A stretch of 64,000 nt of DNA from Micromonospora inyonensis (GCF_900091415.1 NZ_FMHU01000001.1:2232001-2296000); one strand, 5' to 3'. Shown: positions 35,953 through 46,325, counted from the stretch's first letter. The notes: a model not told the origin generated them from the sequence alone. Program-made: numbers and translations.

Positions 35953-38846
35953 GCGACACCGTCACCACCGGCTACAGCTCTGCCCTCGACGGCATGAAGA
36001 CTGCCGGCCCTGGACCGCTGCACCAGTTCGCGGCGCTCTTCGCCAGGGACGCGTCGCTGGCCGACGGCACCGCACTCCTCGCGCACCTGCAGAGCGCCGG
36101 CCCGGACGACGCTCTGCGCCAACGCCTCGCCTACCAGCTGTCGTCCTGGGACCACGCAGACGATGGACCGTGGGTCGCCGGTACAGCGCGCCACACCGCC
36201 GAACGGCGGGCCGCCATCTGCCGCGCGCTCGGCCTGGACCGGGCCACCGAGGCGCTCCTCTCCGAGATCATCCCCTGGGCCGCGATCGACGCGCCCATCG
36301 TCATCGCCGACCACTTCGAGGAATGGCGCACCCCGCAGCGGCGCACCGAACGTGACTTCTACTGGGCCCACTACAGCGCCAACCTGCTGACCAACGGCTG
36401 GGACCCGGCCGCCGTAGCCGGCATCGACGAGGCCACGGAGGAGGTCGTCCGGCGGGTCTCCGACCCGACCCGCAACGTCGCCTACCAGGCCAAGGGTCTC
36501 GTCGTCGGATACGTGCAGAGCGGAAAGACCGCCAACTTCACCGGCGTGATCGCAAAGGCCATCGACGCCGGCTACCGGATGGTCATCGTCCTGACCGGCA
36601 CCACCAACATGCTCAGGGCCCAGACCCAGCGGCGACTCGACATGGAACTGTGCGGACGCGAGAACATCGAGCCGGACCATGATCCCACCGCACACGAGTA
36701 CCGCAACGACGAGGACTGGAAACGCCACAAGTTCATCAACCACGGTGGCAGGCCGTCCGACTCCGGACATCCCGACATCGAACGGCTCAGCAACTACGCG
36801 GGCGACTACCAGCGCCTCAAGCAGGGCATCTCGGCGCTGCGGTTCAAACGGCACGACGCCACCAAGGAGTTCTTCCACCCCGCGAACCTCTACACCAGCG
36901 ACGCCCGTCTGGTGGTGGCGAAGAAGAACGCGTCCGTCCTCACCAACCTCGTCACCGACCTGAAAAAGGTCAGCGCGCGGCTCGGCGAGATCCCCGTGCT
37001 CATCATCGACGACGAGTCCGACCAGGCGTCCGTCAACACCACCAGCCCCGCCAAGTGGAAGGAGGACAGCAAAAAACGCACCGCGATCAACCGGCTCATC
37101 GCCCAGCTTCTGACGATGCTGCCGCGCGCCCAGTACGTTGGCTACACCGCCACCCCGTACGCCAACGTCTTCATCGATCCGTCCGACGTCGAGGACATCT
37201 TCCCCAAGGACTTCATCGTCTCGCTGCCCCGACCGCTCGGCTACATGGGCGCCGACGACTTCCACGACTTCGACGACGACCGCCCAGTCGAACAGCGACC
37301 GTTGCAGACATCGAAGGAACGCGCCCACGTGCGCTACCTCAGCGACGAGCCCACGGACCACGAGCTGCTCGCCGCCCTGGACATGTACGTACTCACCGGC
37401 GGGCTCAAGGTGCACCGCGAACGGACCGGTGCCGGTAGCTACCGGCACCACACCATGCTCGTACACGAAGCGATGGGCCGCGAATCCCACCGCGAAACCG
37501 CGCGTCTCATCGAGAATCTCTGGGCAACTGCCGGCTACCACAGCTCGACAGGCCTTCTGCGACTCAGGGAGCTGTACGAGACCGACATTCTCCCCGTCAC
37601 TACCGCACAGGCACCCGAGGCAGCCATGCCGGGCAGCTTTGACGAACTGCATGACGACATCGCCGGCGCGATCGGCCTGATCCAGCCGACCGACCGTCAC
37701 GGCACTCCGGTCATCATCGTCAACAGCGACCCGGACCTGGAGAAGCACCAGGAGGATCTCGACTTCGACCAGCACAGAGTGTGGCGGATCCTCGTCGGCG
37801 GCAACAAGCTCGCGCGCGGCTTCACCGTCGAAGGCCTCACCGTCACCTACTACCGCCGCGCAACCAAACAGGTCGACACCCTGATGCAGATGGGCCGCTG
37901 GTTCGGCTTCCGATCCGGCTACCGCGACCTGGTCCGCCTGTACACGACCCCGGACCTGCACGCGATGTTCGGTGCCGCATGCCAGGACGAACAGTCCCTG
38001 CGTGATGACCTCCGCAAATACTCATCCGAGACCGCTCCCGAATCGCGCCTGACGCCGAGTCGGGTTCCTCCGCTGGTCGAACAGCACCGTCCTGACCTGC
38101 GGCCGACCGGCCGGAACAAGATGTGGAACGCCCGCCTCGTCTCGCGCAGCGCGCCAGGTGAACCCATGGAGCCGGTCGCGCACCCGGACAGAGGTAAGCG
38201 GGCCCTGCAGAACATCAGACTCTGGGAACCTGTCCTGGCCGCCGCTGCGGCGACCGGCACGGTTACATTCAAGGCAACCAAGGCTAAGGCAACGTATGCG
38301 GCGTATCACACGGTATTGCCGCATAGCGAGATGATGGCGGTACTGAACCGTCTGCAGTGGCTGCGCGATGACATATTCGTCCCGGAACGTACCTGGCTGA
38401 ACTCGCTCGCCCCGAGCCAGCTGCGGCAGTGGGTCGTGCTGCTTCCCCAGCAGGTGGACCCCGCCACCGGCCGCATGATCCTTGGACACGGACCGTTCAG
38501 CATCTTCGACAGGAAGCGGAGCGAAACGGGAGTTCTCAGTGCCATCAGCGAAAGCCGCCACCGCAATGCGGCAGCGCGGATCGCGGGTCTCGAAGGCACA
38601 TATCCTGATCCGGCCGCCGACAAGCTGGCGGAACCTTGCACAGCGGTACTCACCCTGTACCCCTCGGTCAAGCCGGAGACGTTGACGGGTGTGCGCGGCG
38701 ATCGGGTCGATCCGGAGCTGGTCACGATCGGGTTCCGTGCCATCACCCCGTTGAGCACTGGTGGAGGCAGTAAACGGTTGATCTGGACGACCATGGACAG
38801 TGGCAGGCCGAACGACGTCGTCATCGACGCCCCGCCGGAGGTATGA
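35949..38846 (+). CDS. Z1-domain superfamily II helicase-like protein
   Basis: A 965-residue Z1 protein whose ATG overlaps the upstream stop (ATGA). Walker A is VVGYVQSGKTANFTGVI, Walker B is VLIIDDESDQAS, followed by QYVGYTATPYANVF and, in the C-terminal RecA-like half, GGNKLARGFTVEGLTVTYY and QMGRWFGFRSGYRDL. These are the signature motifs of Z1 (endonuclease-associated helicase) domains. It is likely the DNA-translocating subunit of the operon. It is the last gene; the following 283 bp contain no gene, and no obvious terminator hairpin was noted. Confidence 0.9.
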   Translation: MSDTVTTGYSSALDGMKTAGPGPLHQFAALFARDASLADGTALLAHLQSAGPDDALRQRLAYQLSSWDHADDGPWVAGTARHTAERRAAICRALGLDRATEALLSEIIPWAAIDAPIVIADHFEEWRTPQRRTERDFYWAHYSANLLTNGWDPAAVAGIDEATEEVVRRVSDPTRNVAYQAKGLVVGYVQSGKTANFTGVIAKAIDAGYRMVIVLTGTTNMLRAQTQRRLDMELCGRENIEPDHDPTAHEYRNDEDWKRHKFINHGGRPSDSGHPDIERLSNYAGDYQRLKQGISALRFKRHDATKEFFHPANLYTSDARLVVAKKNASVLTNLVTDLKKVSARLGEIPVLIIDDESDQASVNTTSPAKWKEDSKKRTAINRLIAQLLTMLPRAQYVGYTATPYANVFIDPSDVEDIFPKDFIVSLPRPLGYMGADDFHDFDDDRPVEQRPLQTSKERAHVRYLSDEPTDHELLAALDMYVLTGGLKVHRERTGAGSYRHHTMLVHEAMGRESHRETARLIENLWATAGYHSSTGLLRLRELYETDILPVTTAQAPEAAMPGSFDELHDDIAGAIGLIQPTDRHGTPVIIVNSDPDLEKHQEDLDFDQHRVWRILVGGNKLARGFTVEGLTVTYYRRATKQVDTLMQMGRWFGFRSGYRDLVRLYTTPDLHAMFGAACQDEQSLRDDLRKYSSETAPESRLTPSRVPPLVEQHRPDLRPTGRNKMWNARLVSRSAPGEPMEPVAHPDRGKRALQNIRLWEPVLAAAAATGTVTFKATKAKATYAAYHTVLPHSEMMAVLNRLQWLRDDIFVPERTWLNSLAPSQLRQWVVLLPQQVDPATGRMILGHGPFSIFDRKRSETGVLSAISESRHRNAAARIAGLEGTYPDPAADKLAEPCTAVLTLYPSVKPETLTGVRGDRVDPELVTIGFRAITPLSTGGGSKRLIWTTMDSGRPNDVVIDAPPEV

Positions 38847-39129
38847 CCCACGCGGTGTGGATCTACCGCCGTCCGCACATGACCCTGAACATGTTCGTCC
38901 TCGACTGCTCTTAACAGATCGGCCGGCAGACGGGAGAACTCCTCATACTGCTCCCCGGCGTTGTCACGCGGGCCATCATGACGGTCTCGGTCGCCAGCCT
39001 CGGTGGCCCACCATCTGAAGGCATTCGGGAGCAGCCCTCCTCTGCCCTCTCGACTGCTGCACGCTCTGTCGCTTGCGAGGGTCATGGACGGAGTGACATG
39101 AGTGAGAGATTCATGTTTGACTACCTCGC

Positions 39130-41040
39130 ATGCGACCTGCGGAAGCACGTCTGACGATCGATGTCGGCCGGGCCGGGGTGGTGGCGGTCGTCGCGTGCCC
39201 GGATGGCGGTTGGACGCCGCTGATGTTCGATGGCGGGCCGGTGTTGCCGAGCGCGGTGGCGGTGGCCGAGGACGGCTCTTTCCTGACGGGGCAGGCGGCA
39301 TGGCGGGCCGCTTCGACGTCTTCCGACCGGTTCATCGCGTCGCCCGTCGCTTCTGGTGACCAGGTGACCGTGGGCGATGGTCAGGTGGAGTCGGTCGACG
39401 TGATGGCCGCGGTGTTGCGTCGGGTGGCTGATGAGGCGGCGCGGCTGGTCGGTGGGCCGGTGGGCGAGGTGCGGTTGGTGGTGCCGGCGGGGTGGGGGCC
39501 TCGGCGACGGACGTGGATGCGTCACGCCGCGCATCGGGCGGGGTTGGGTCAGCCCACTCTGGTGGAGGCTCCGGTCGCCGTCGTCGAGCACCTGCTGGCG
39601 GCTGGCATGCAGGTGGTGGTGGGCGCGTTCGCCGTGGTCTGTGACCTCGGCGCTGGCGCGGAGGTGACGGTGCTGCGGCGGGGCCCGACCGGGTTCGAGG
39701 TCCTGGCCACCCTCGCCGACGCGGACGCTGGTGGCGATGCCGTGGACCGGGCCTTGGCCGACGCGTTGGCCGAAAGCAGCGGCGACGCCCAGTTGGGTGT
39801 GGCTGGTGACGGCCGGTGGGCGGTGCTGGCGAGCGTGCGTGCCGCGAAGGAGTCGTTGTCGTGGCATCCGGCGGTGACGGTTCCTCTGCCGTCAGGGGCC
39901 GGTGTGGTGGTGAACGGGGTGATGCTGGAGCGGGTGGCGCTGCCGGTGGTGGAGCGGGCGGGGCGGCTGACCGCGGAGGTGATCGCGGCGGCGGATCTGC
40001 TGCCCGACGACATCTCGGGCGTCTACTGCGTGGGCGGCATGTCCCTGCTGCCGATGACCGCCGCCGTGATCGGTGAGGCGGCGAAGGTGCCACCGGTGGT
40101 CGTAACCGACCCGGTGACCGAGGCCGTGCGAGGGGCCGCCGGTGTGGGCATGCCCGCACCGCCCACCGAGGTCGCGGATGCGGTGGCGGTGCCGTCGGTG
40201 CGGCGGGCGGCGGCGATGGTAATCCCGGGGTTCGTGTCGCTGGGCTTGGTGGCGCAGTTTCTGTTCACGGCGGAGTGGAACGGCGCGCTCGTGTACAGGT
40301 GGGCGCTGTTGAACTGGGGTGAGCTCGCCCTGGCCGCCGTGCTTGCGGTCGTCGCGGCGCTGAACGCCGGCACCGTTCTGGGCGCGTTGTCCGCTGCCCG
40401 TACCTCGTCTGCCGGTGGCAGCCGGTCGACCGGTGGGCAGGTCGGCACGGGGATCCTTGCGGCGGTGTCGCTGGGTGTCGCGGTCGCCGGCATGTACGCG
40501 ATCGTGGGGAGCCTTTACCTCGGCCTGGAGGTGGGTCCGTTCCTGCGGTGGACGTTGCTGCCGGTCGCGCCGGTGTTGGTGTGTGCGCTGGTGGCGGCGG
40601 TGGTCGCGGCGAGGGGGTGGCGGACCCCGGCGGCTGGTTGGGCGGAGTTCCTGGCGTTTCCGAACGGGTCGGTGGTGACGGCGGCGGCGGGCATGGTGCT
40701 GGTGCAGTACTCGTTGACCGCGGACCGGTGGCCGGACATGGTGCTGTGGATCGACCTGGCCGGCCGCGTCGGGGGCGCTCTGCTGGGTGTCGCGACGGTG
40801 ATGGCGGTGGTGGGGCCGCTGATGCTGCGGCTGGTCCTGGCCGCCCCGGTGGCGGTGATCAGCGCGGCGATCGTCAGCTGGCGGGCCTCGGGCATCCTCG
40901 GAGCCGTCTACGCGATCGCCGTGGCGGTGTGGTGGGTGCAGCGGCTGTGGACCAGGATCGCGCGGGTCGCCCCGCCCGATGCCCGGGACGACGGCCCGGT
41001 GATCTCAGGGCTGCCCGCTGCAGCCGTTGCGAGGCGATGA
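39130..41040 (+). CDS. Hsp70-like protein with C-terminal membrane segments
   Basis: A 636-residue protein. Residues 1-350 form an Hsp70/actin-type ATPase: phosphate 1 LTIDVGRAGVVAVV, the VVPAGWGPRRRTWMRHAAHRA helix (shown in part), VCDLGAGAEVTVLR as phosphate 2, and VYCVGGMSLLPMTAAVI as the adenosine motif. In place of the substrate-binding domain there are about seven hydrophobic segments (for example LALAAVLAVVAALNAG, LVCALVAAVVAARGW). It is therefore a membrane-tethered sensor or chaperone-like protein, not DnaK. It starts a run with two membrane SARP-like regulators. Confidence 0.8.
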   Translation: MRPAEARLTIDVGRAGVVAVVACPDGGWTPLMFDGGPVLPSAVAVAEDGSFLTGQAAWRAASTSSDRFIASPVASGDQVTVGDGQVESVDVMAAVLRRVADEAARLVGGPVGEVRLVVPAGWGPRRRTWMRHAAHRAGLGQPTLVEAPVAVVEHLLAAGMQVVVGAFAVVCDLGAGAEVTVLRRGPTGFEVLATLADADAGGDAVDRALADALAESSGDAQLGVAGDGRWAVLASVRAAKESLSWHPAVTVPLPSGAGVVVNGVMLERVALPVVERAGRLTAEVIAAADLLPDDISGVYCVGGMSLLPMTAAVIGEAAKVPPVVVTDPVTEAVRGAAGVGMPAPPTEVADAVAVPSVRRAAAMVIPGFVSLGLVAQFLFTAEWNGALVYRWALLNWGELALAAVLAVVAALNAGTVLGALSAARTSSAGGSRSTGGQVGTGILAAVSLGVAVAGMYAIVGSLYLGLEVGPFLRWTLLPVAPVLVCALVAAVVAARGWRTPAAGWAEFLAFPNGSVVTAAAGMVLVQYSLTADRWPDMVLWIDLAGRVGGALLGVATVMAVVGPLMLRLVLAAPVAVISAAIVSWRASGILGAVYAIAVAVWWVQRLWTRIARVAPPDARDDGPVISGLPAAAVARR

Positions 41041-41044
41041 AGCG

Positions 41045-43108
41045 GTGCGCTGGCCGAGACGCGTCGTGTCCGTGGCGGCGTTCCTGCTGCTTCTGGTGGC
41101 GCCTCCGCTGCTGCTGGTCCGTCTCACCGGCTGGCCTGTGCCGGCGTGGCCGAGCCTGGCGCAGGTTGAGCAGTGGGTGGCGGATCCGATCACCACGCAG
41201 ACCGTGACCGGTGCGCTCACTGTGGTCGCGTGGTTGCTCTGGCTGCTGATGGTCGGAACGATCGCCCTGCGTCTGCTGGCGCGGGTGCGGACGGCCGCGC
41301 GGTGGATGCGGCGCATGCCATTGCCGACTCCGCTGCAGGCCACGGCTACCGGGCTCGCGGGCGTCGCCGTTCTCGGCACTCATACCGGCACGGCCGGCAC
41401 GCCGGTGCTGGGTCAGCCCGCGACCACCACTCCAACCGTCGACAACGACCGGGGTGATCTCCGCGAGCCGCAGAGCCGGCAGGCGCCTGACCAGCCCGCT
41501 GAGGCAGCGGGCGTGGTGGTGCCGGGTGGCTGGCTGCCCCAGGAGACCGCCGAGCAGATCGCCGCTGCCGGGGCGCTGCTGTGGCTGCGGCGACGCCGCA
41601 GCTACCGACCGGATGTCCCTGACCCGGCACGCCATGACGCCGACCTGGTGCCGCTTCCCGCCGTGGTCGCCGCTGCCCAGACGGCCGTCGCCACCGAGCC
41701 CGATGGACCGCGTGGCAGCACCGGACAGGGCACTCCAGGGGCAGGCCGGCAGGACGGTGACGCGTCGGTCGTGGTGTTTCCTCCCGGCGGCGTGAGCCTG
41801 ACCGGGCCGGGCGCGTCCGACGCCGCCCGAGGCATCCTGATCACCGCCGCCCTGCAGGCGCTACGTGATCCGCGACAGTCGGTCCGTCTCGTCACCACGC
41901 ACGCTGATGTCGACGTGCTCCTCAACCCACACCCTCGGACGGCGAGCGTGGCGGGAATCCACGTGGCACCGACAGTCGACGACGCCATAACCGCAGTGAC
42001 ATCGCGCCCCGCCCCGTCGCCCGTGCACCGTGGCGAGGACCAGACGGGTCAGGACAGGTTGCTGCTACTTACCCACGCCCCCACCAGCCCACAGGCCAGC
42101 AGCCGTCTCGCGGAGATCGTCGCCCGCACCGACGTCGCCTTGATCGTGGTCGGAGAGTTACCGGCCAGCGATAACTGGAGCGTGGACTCGGCCGGGCACA
42201 TCCACAGCCACCACGACCCAGCTCGCCGCAGAGGGCGCCTGTGCGTTCTCGACATGGCCGCCGCCAGGGACCTCCTGACGGTAATCAGTCCCGCCGACGT
42301 CCACACCGCCGCCAGAACGCCTTCCCCTCCACCGCTGGTGCCCCGTCCCCGAACTCCTCACCACACGGACGACGAAACAAGCACCACCCCGCGTCGGTCG
42401 GATGCGCCGGTGCTACGGCTACGGGTCCTGGGCGGCGTCACCGTGTCCTTCCAGGGCACACCGGTGGTGATCCGCCGTAGCGCCGCCCTGCAGGCCCTGG
42501 TCTTCCTCGCGGTCCACCCGCACGGTGCCACCGGACGGGACCTCGTCGAGGCGATCTGGCCAGGACTGCCCGCCCACCGGGTCACCGGCCGCCTGTACAC
42601 GACCATGAGCGACCTCCGTAAGGCGATGCGCGAGGCCTGCGGTGCGGCGCCCATCGAACATGTCAACGACCGCTACCGGCTCAACCCGGGCTTGGACGTG
42701 GATCTGTGGCGGCTGCACCACGCGGTGCGGCAGGCCACGACCGCAGTGACCGACCGGACGCGAGCGTGGCAGGCGGTCATCGACGAGTACGGGGGCGCCC
42801 TCGCCGACGGCTACACCTGGCCGTGGCTCGAGGCCCACCGTGAGGTCGTCCGTCGGCACGTGATCGACGCCCACGTCGCCCTGGCTGATGGGCAAGCCGA
42901 TCCCCGTCAGGCGCTGGCGCTGCTGCAGGACGCGATCCGCGTCGACCCCTACAACGAGGACCTGCACCGGCGGGCGGCGAAGATCCTTACAGCCCTCGGC
43001 GATCACGCCGCCGCGAGCGAGCTTCTCGACGCGTACGCCCAGCGGCTCGCCCAGGCCGGACTCACGCCCACCCATCTGCTCAGCGGGACGGGGCATCAGG
43101 ACCTCTGA
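41045..43108 (+). CDS. Membrane-anchored SARP/BTAD-type regulator
   Basis: A ~687-residue protein from GTG 41045, five bases after the Hsp70-like stop. It has two N-terminal membrane helices (VVSVAAFLLLLVAPPLLLV; TVTGALTVVAWLLWLLMVG) and a Pro/Thr-rich linker. A P-loop-free alpha/beta domain follows (VSLTGPGASDAARGILITAAL, like an FHA/ATPase-less region of related proteins), then a C-terminal OmpR-type DNA-binding domain (LRVLGGVTVSFQGTPVVIRR) and a BTAD helical domain (DVDLWRLHHAV, IRVDPYNEDLHRRAAKIL). Whether it binds DNA while membrane-bound or is released is unknown. It is paralogous to the next gene. Confidence 0.8.
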   Translation: MRWPRRVVSVAAFLLLLVAPPLLLVRLTGWPVPAWPSLAQVEQWVADPITTQTVTGALTVVAWLLWLLMVGTIALRLLARVRTAARWMRRMPLPTPLQATATGLAGVAVLGTHTGTAGTPVLGQPATTTPTVDNDRGDLREPQSRQAPDQPAEAAGVVVPGGWLPQETAEQIAAAGALLWLRRRRSYRPDVPDPARHDADLVPLPAVVAAAQTAVATEPDGPRGSTGQGTPGAGRQDGDASVVVFPPGGVSLTGPGASDAARGILITAALQALRDPRQSVRLVTTHADVDVLLNPHPRTASVAGIHVAPTVDDAITAVTSRPAPSPVHRGEDQTGQDRLLLLTHAPTSPQASSRLAEIVARTDVALIVVGELPASDNWSVDSAGHIHSHHDPARRRGRLCVLDMAAARDLLTVISPADVHTAARTPSPPPLVPRPRTPHHTDDETSTTPRRSDAPVLRLRVLGGVTVSFQGTPVVIRRSAALQALVFLAVHPHGATGRDLVEAIWPGLPAHRVTGRLYTTMSDLRKAMREACGAAPIEHVNDRYRLNPGLDVDLWRLHHAVRQATTAVTDRTRAWQAVIDEYGGALADGYTWPWLEAHREVVRRHVIDAHVALADGQADPRQALALLQDAIRVDPYNEDLHRRAAKILTALGDHAAASELLDAYAQRLAQAGLTPTHLLSGTGHQDL

Positions 43109-43200
43109 ACGACGGGCGACGGCCATCCGCCTGCTGCTGGGCACCGGTCTCGTTGACGTAACCCGTCGGGCGTGACGGCTGTGGTGAGGCTCCTGAGCTG

Positions 43201-43240
43201 GGGTTGTAAGCCTGTGTAAGGCCGTGTGAGGTGCTGTGAG
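43201..43240 (+). promoter_or_regulatory. Four tandem 10-bp repeats, putative SARP operator
   Basis: Four consecutive decamers share the end TGTRAG: GGGTTGTAAG, CCTGTGTAAG, GCCGTGTGAG, GTGCTGTGAG. They lie in a 265-bp gap about 135 bp before the LysM/BTAD regulator. A period of one helical turn is what SARP-type regulators use (direct heptamers about 11 bp apart), so an operator for one of the flanking BTAD proteins is plausible. Confidence 0.55.
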
Positions 43241-43373
43241 CCCGCCGACTATGTCCGGGTGCCACGCGGTGGTCATACCGTCGACGGCACCGCATACCCC
43301 CTTGTCGCCCGCCGGGTCTGGCATACCTGCCCGGCCGGGTCGGCTTCTCGCACCCTGCTGAAGGAGGCACCCC

Positions 43374-46325
43374 GTGGCACGTAGGTGGTCCGCCCTGATC
43401 CGGACGATGGCAGTGGCCGTCGTCGTGACCGTGGTGCCCGTCATCCTGGTACGTGTCGGCAACGACACTGTCCCGCGTCCCTCGACGGCTCTGCTGCGGG
43501 AGTGGATCCACCAACCCCTCACTCCCGGCTTCCTGGCCGCGCTCGTGCTGACCGCCGCATGGCTGGTCTGGGCGTTACTGGCCACCGCCGTCGCCGTTCG
43601 CGTTTACACCTGGACCACCCGGCTGGCGGGCTGGCTGCCGCCGATACACCTGCCCCGACCCCTGCAAGGGTTGACCGCGGCGATCCTCGGCGCCTCTGCC
43701 ATCACGACCAGCGGTCTGGCCGCTCAAGCCGCGTCGGCACCCGCCACCGCTACGCTCCACGAACCCGCACCACACGGTGCGAGCACGACGGTCGACACCA
43801 CCACCCGGCCGGTGGACCGGTCCGGCGTCGATCGGAACCCCACCCACACCGTCCGCCGGGGCGAGTCCCTGTCCACGATCGCCCAGCACCGCCTCGGCGA
43901 CCGCGACCGCTGGGACGACATCTTTACCCTCAACCGCGGCACCCGGTTCCCCGTTGGCGGAGCCCTCACCGACCCGGACGTCATCCACCCCGGCTGGATC
44001 CTCGACCTGCCCGTCAACACGGCCACGCCGCCCAACAGACAGCAGCCCCGCCCCGATCCGCCAGAGCCCCCCGCTGTCGCGCAGCCAGCACCCGAATCGC
44101 CGACGCCCGCACCCACCACCACCGCGCCGAACACCGGGCCAGCAGCCCCCACCACGCCGCACGCTTCCGACATCGGCCAGGAAGCCCCCGGCCTCGCGAC
44201 AGCACCGACCGCTACCTGCGAAACCGCCAGCCCCGCCCCAGCCGGCGACACCCAGGGCAGGTGGCCCGCACGCGGTGTGTCACTACCCGGCGGAAGCTGG
44301 GTCGATGCCGGCCTCGCCGCGGCCATCGCCGCCGCGGTGACGCTGGTCTGGGCGCACCGGCAACACCGCTACGTCCCCCGCACCACGCCATCGTCGGCGA
44401 TCCGCTTGGACGATTCGGACCTGACGCCCATGCCCCATGTGGTCAGGCAGATCCGCCATGGCCTGCGCCGCGCTGTCCCTTCCGACACCACAGTTCATGA
44501 CGCCCGCGACCCGCGTGATGGGAACGTCGGCGACCAGGACGGTGCTCACGCCACTGACGACATCGGTGTCGTCGACCGTGCCGGCGGCAGCCCGTCCGTT
44601 ATGGCCATCGACGGCGAGGAAGCCTCGGACACCGCCGGAACAGTGCCGGTGGCGCCCGCTCTCGCGCACCGGCCGTCGGCGGTGTGGCCGTCCACCGGGT
44701 TGGGCCTGACCGGGCCCGGCGCGCACGCCGCCGCCCGCGGACTCCTCACCGCCGCCCTCGCAGCCGACCGCACGGAGCACCCCGACGCGCGCACCCACGT
44801 GGTCATGCGGTCAACGACCGCGGCGGCCCTGCTCGGCACCGCCGTCACCCTGCCGCGCACACCGAGGCTGACCGTCACCACCAGCCTCGACGAAGCCCTA
44901 CAGGTCCTCGAGACGCAGACCATGCACCGCAGCCGGCTTGTTGACCAGCACGAGATCGACACCGTCGCCGCGCTACGCCGGTCCGGCCCCTGGGACGAAC
45001 CGCTGCCACGCATCCTGTTCATCGCCGACGAGGCCGCCAGCCACGAACGCACCCGGATCGCCGCGATCCTGGCGCAGGGAGAACGCCTCGACATCCACGG
45101 CGTTCTCCTGGCTGCCTGGCCTGACGGAGACACGGTCGTCGTCGACACCGACGGCACCACCACCCCCACCGACGGGAAACCCCGCCACGGCACGCAGGCC
45201 GCCCACGGTGGCCGGCTGGCCGTCCTTACCCCGGCGGAGACGATCGACGTGATCACCGTGCTCGCCGAGGCGCACCCCGACGAACATCAGGCGCTGGCGG
45301 CGGAGTCCACCGGTCCAGTCAGCGCATGGAATCCGCCGCCAGCGCTGGCCGAGACAGACGATGTCGACGAACTCGCACAGCTCGGACAGGACGAGCCCAC
45401 CGAGCCAGTGCCCACAGACGCCGAGACGGTGCCGGACCAATCCGTCGCCGAGGTTCCCGCTCATGCCGCCTCGCACTCGAGCACGCACTCGCACCCTGCC
45501 GCTCCCGGAGAGGAGCCGGGCAGCGGCGACCGCGAGGACCCGTCGCCTCAGCCGGGCGGGCGCATTGCGGTGCGGGTACTCGGGGACGCGCGCATCGTCG
45601 ACATGGACACCACCGTGCCACTGCGGGCCAAGTCTCTCGAACTGCTCGTCTACCTCGCGGTGCACGACGGCGACGCCAGCCAGGACGCGATCCTCGACGA
45701 TCTACTGCCCGACGCTCCACGGTCGAAGGCCCCGCACCGCCTGCACACCTACGTGTCCGCGCTGCGCAAGACCCTCGCCCGTACCGGCGGCACCGGCAGC
45801 TACCTCACCCACCCGGCCCGCCGGTACGCGCTCAACCGTGAGGCGCTCGACGTCGACCTGTGGCGGATGCGCGACGCGCTGCGCGACGCGGAACGGGCCA
45901 CCAGCGACGCCGACCGGCTCGCCGCGCTCCGCGCCGCCGTCAACGCCTACGGCGGCGGTCTCGCCGAAGGCTTCGACTACGAATGGATCGAGGCACACCG
46001 CGAGGGCATCCGCCGGCAGGCCCTAGACGCCCACCTCGCCCTCGCCACCGCGACCACCGACCCGACAGAGGCCCTGACGGTGCTGGAAGCCGCGATCCGC
46101 CACGACCCCTACGGCGAGCCGCTCTACCAGCAGGCGATGCGCGCCCGCGCCGCGCTGGGACACCTCGACGAGATCCGCGCCCTGCGCCGGACCCTCACCC
46201 GCCGCCTCGACGAGATCGACACCGAGCCGAGCGAGGACACCACCGCCCTCGCCGACCGGCTCATCGCCGGTCTGCGACAGCGCCGCCCCGCCGAACAGCC
46301 GGACCACCACGGAGGACGTCCGTGA
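43374..46325 (+). CDS. LysM and BTAD membrane-anchored regulator
   Basis: A 983-residue protein with GTG 43374 after GAAGGAGG. Two N-terminal membrane helices (MAVAVVVTVVPVILV; LAALVLTAAWLVWALLA) precede an extracytoplasmic-type LysM domain at ~155-215 (HTVRRGESLSTIAQHRLGD). Next come a Pro-rich linker, a third hydrophobic segment (GLAAAIAAAVTLVWAH), an alpha/beta middle region, and a C-terminal winged-helix (RVLGDARIVDMDTTVPLRA) plus BTAD (IRHDPYGEPLYQQAMRARAAL). It may couple cell-wall sensing to transcription; this is inference. Its stop overlaps the next start (GTGA at 46322). Confidence 0.8.
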   Translation: MARRWSALIRTMAVAVVVTVVPVILVRVGNDTVPRPSTALLREWIHQPLTPGFLAALVLTAAWLVWALLATAVAVRVYTWTTRLAGWLPPIHLPRPLQGLTAAILGASAITTSGLAAQAASAPATATLHEPAPHGASTTVDTTTRPVDRSGVDRNPTHTVRRGESLSTIAQHRLGDRDRWDDIFTLNRGTRFPVGGALTDPDVIHPGWILDLPVNTATPPNRQQPRPDPPEPPAVAQPAPESPTPAPTTTAPNTGPAAPTTPHASDIGQEAPGLATAPTATCETASPAPAGDTQGRWPARGVSLPGGSWVDAGLAAAIAAAVTLVWAHRQHRYVPRTTPSSAIRLDDSDLTPMPHVVRQIRHGLRRAVPSDTTVHDARDPRDGNVGDQDGAHATDDIGVVDRAGGSPSVMAIDGEEASDTAGTVPVAPALAHRPSAVWPSTGLGLTGPGAHAAARGLLTAALAADRTEHPDARTHVVMRSTTAAALLGTAVTLPRTPRLTVTTSLDEALQVLETQTMHRSRLVDQHEIDTVAALRRSGPWDEPLPRILFIADEAASHERTRIAAILAQGERLDIHGVLLAAWPDGDTVVVDTDGTTTPTDGKPRHGTQAAHGGRLAVLTPAETIDVITVLAEAHPDEHQALAAESTGPVSAWNPPPALAETDDVDELAQLGQDEPTEPVPTDAETVPDQSVAEVPAHAASHSSTHSHPAAPGEEPGSGDREDPSPQPGGRIAVRVLGDARIVDMDTTVPLRAKSLELLVYLAVHDGDASQDAILDDLLPDAPRSKAPHRLHTYVSALRKTLARTGGTGSYLTHPARRYALNREALDVDLWRMRDALRDAERATSDADRLAALRAAVNAYGGGLAEGFDYEWIEAHREGIRRQALDAHLALATATTDPTEALTVLEAAIRHDPYGEPLYQQAMRARAALGHLDEIRALRRTLTRRLDEIDTEPSEDTTALADRLIAGLRQRRPAEQPDHHGGRP

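Noticed and set aside
43201..43240. Possible CRISPR-like repeats
   Set aside because: The repeats are 10 bp, contiguous and without spacers, and no cas genes occur in the window.
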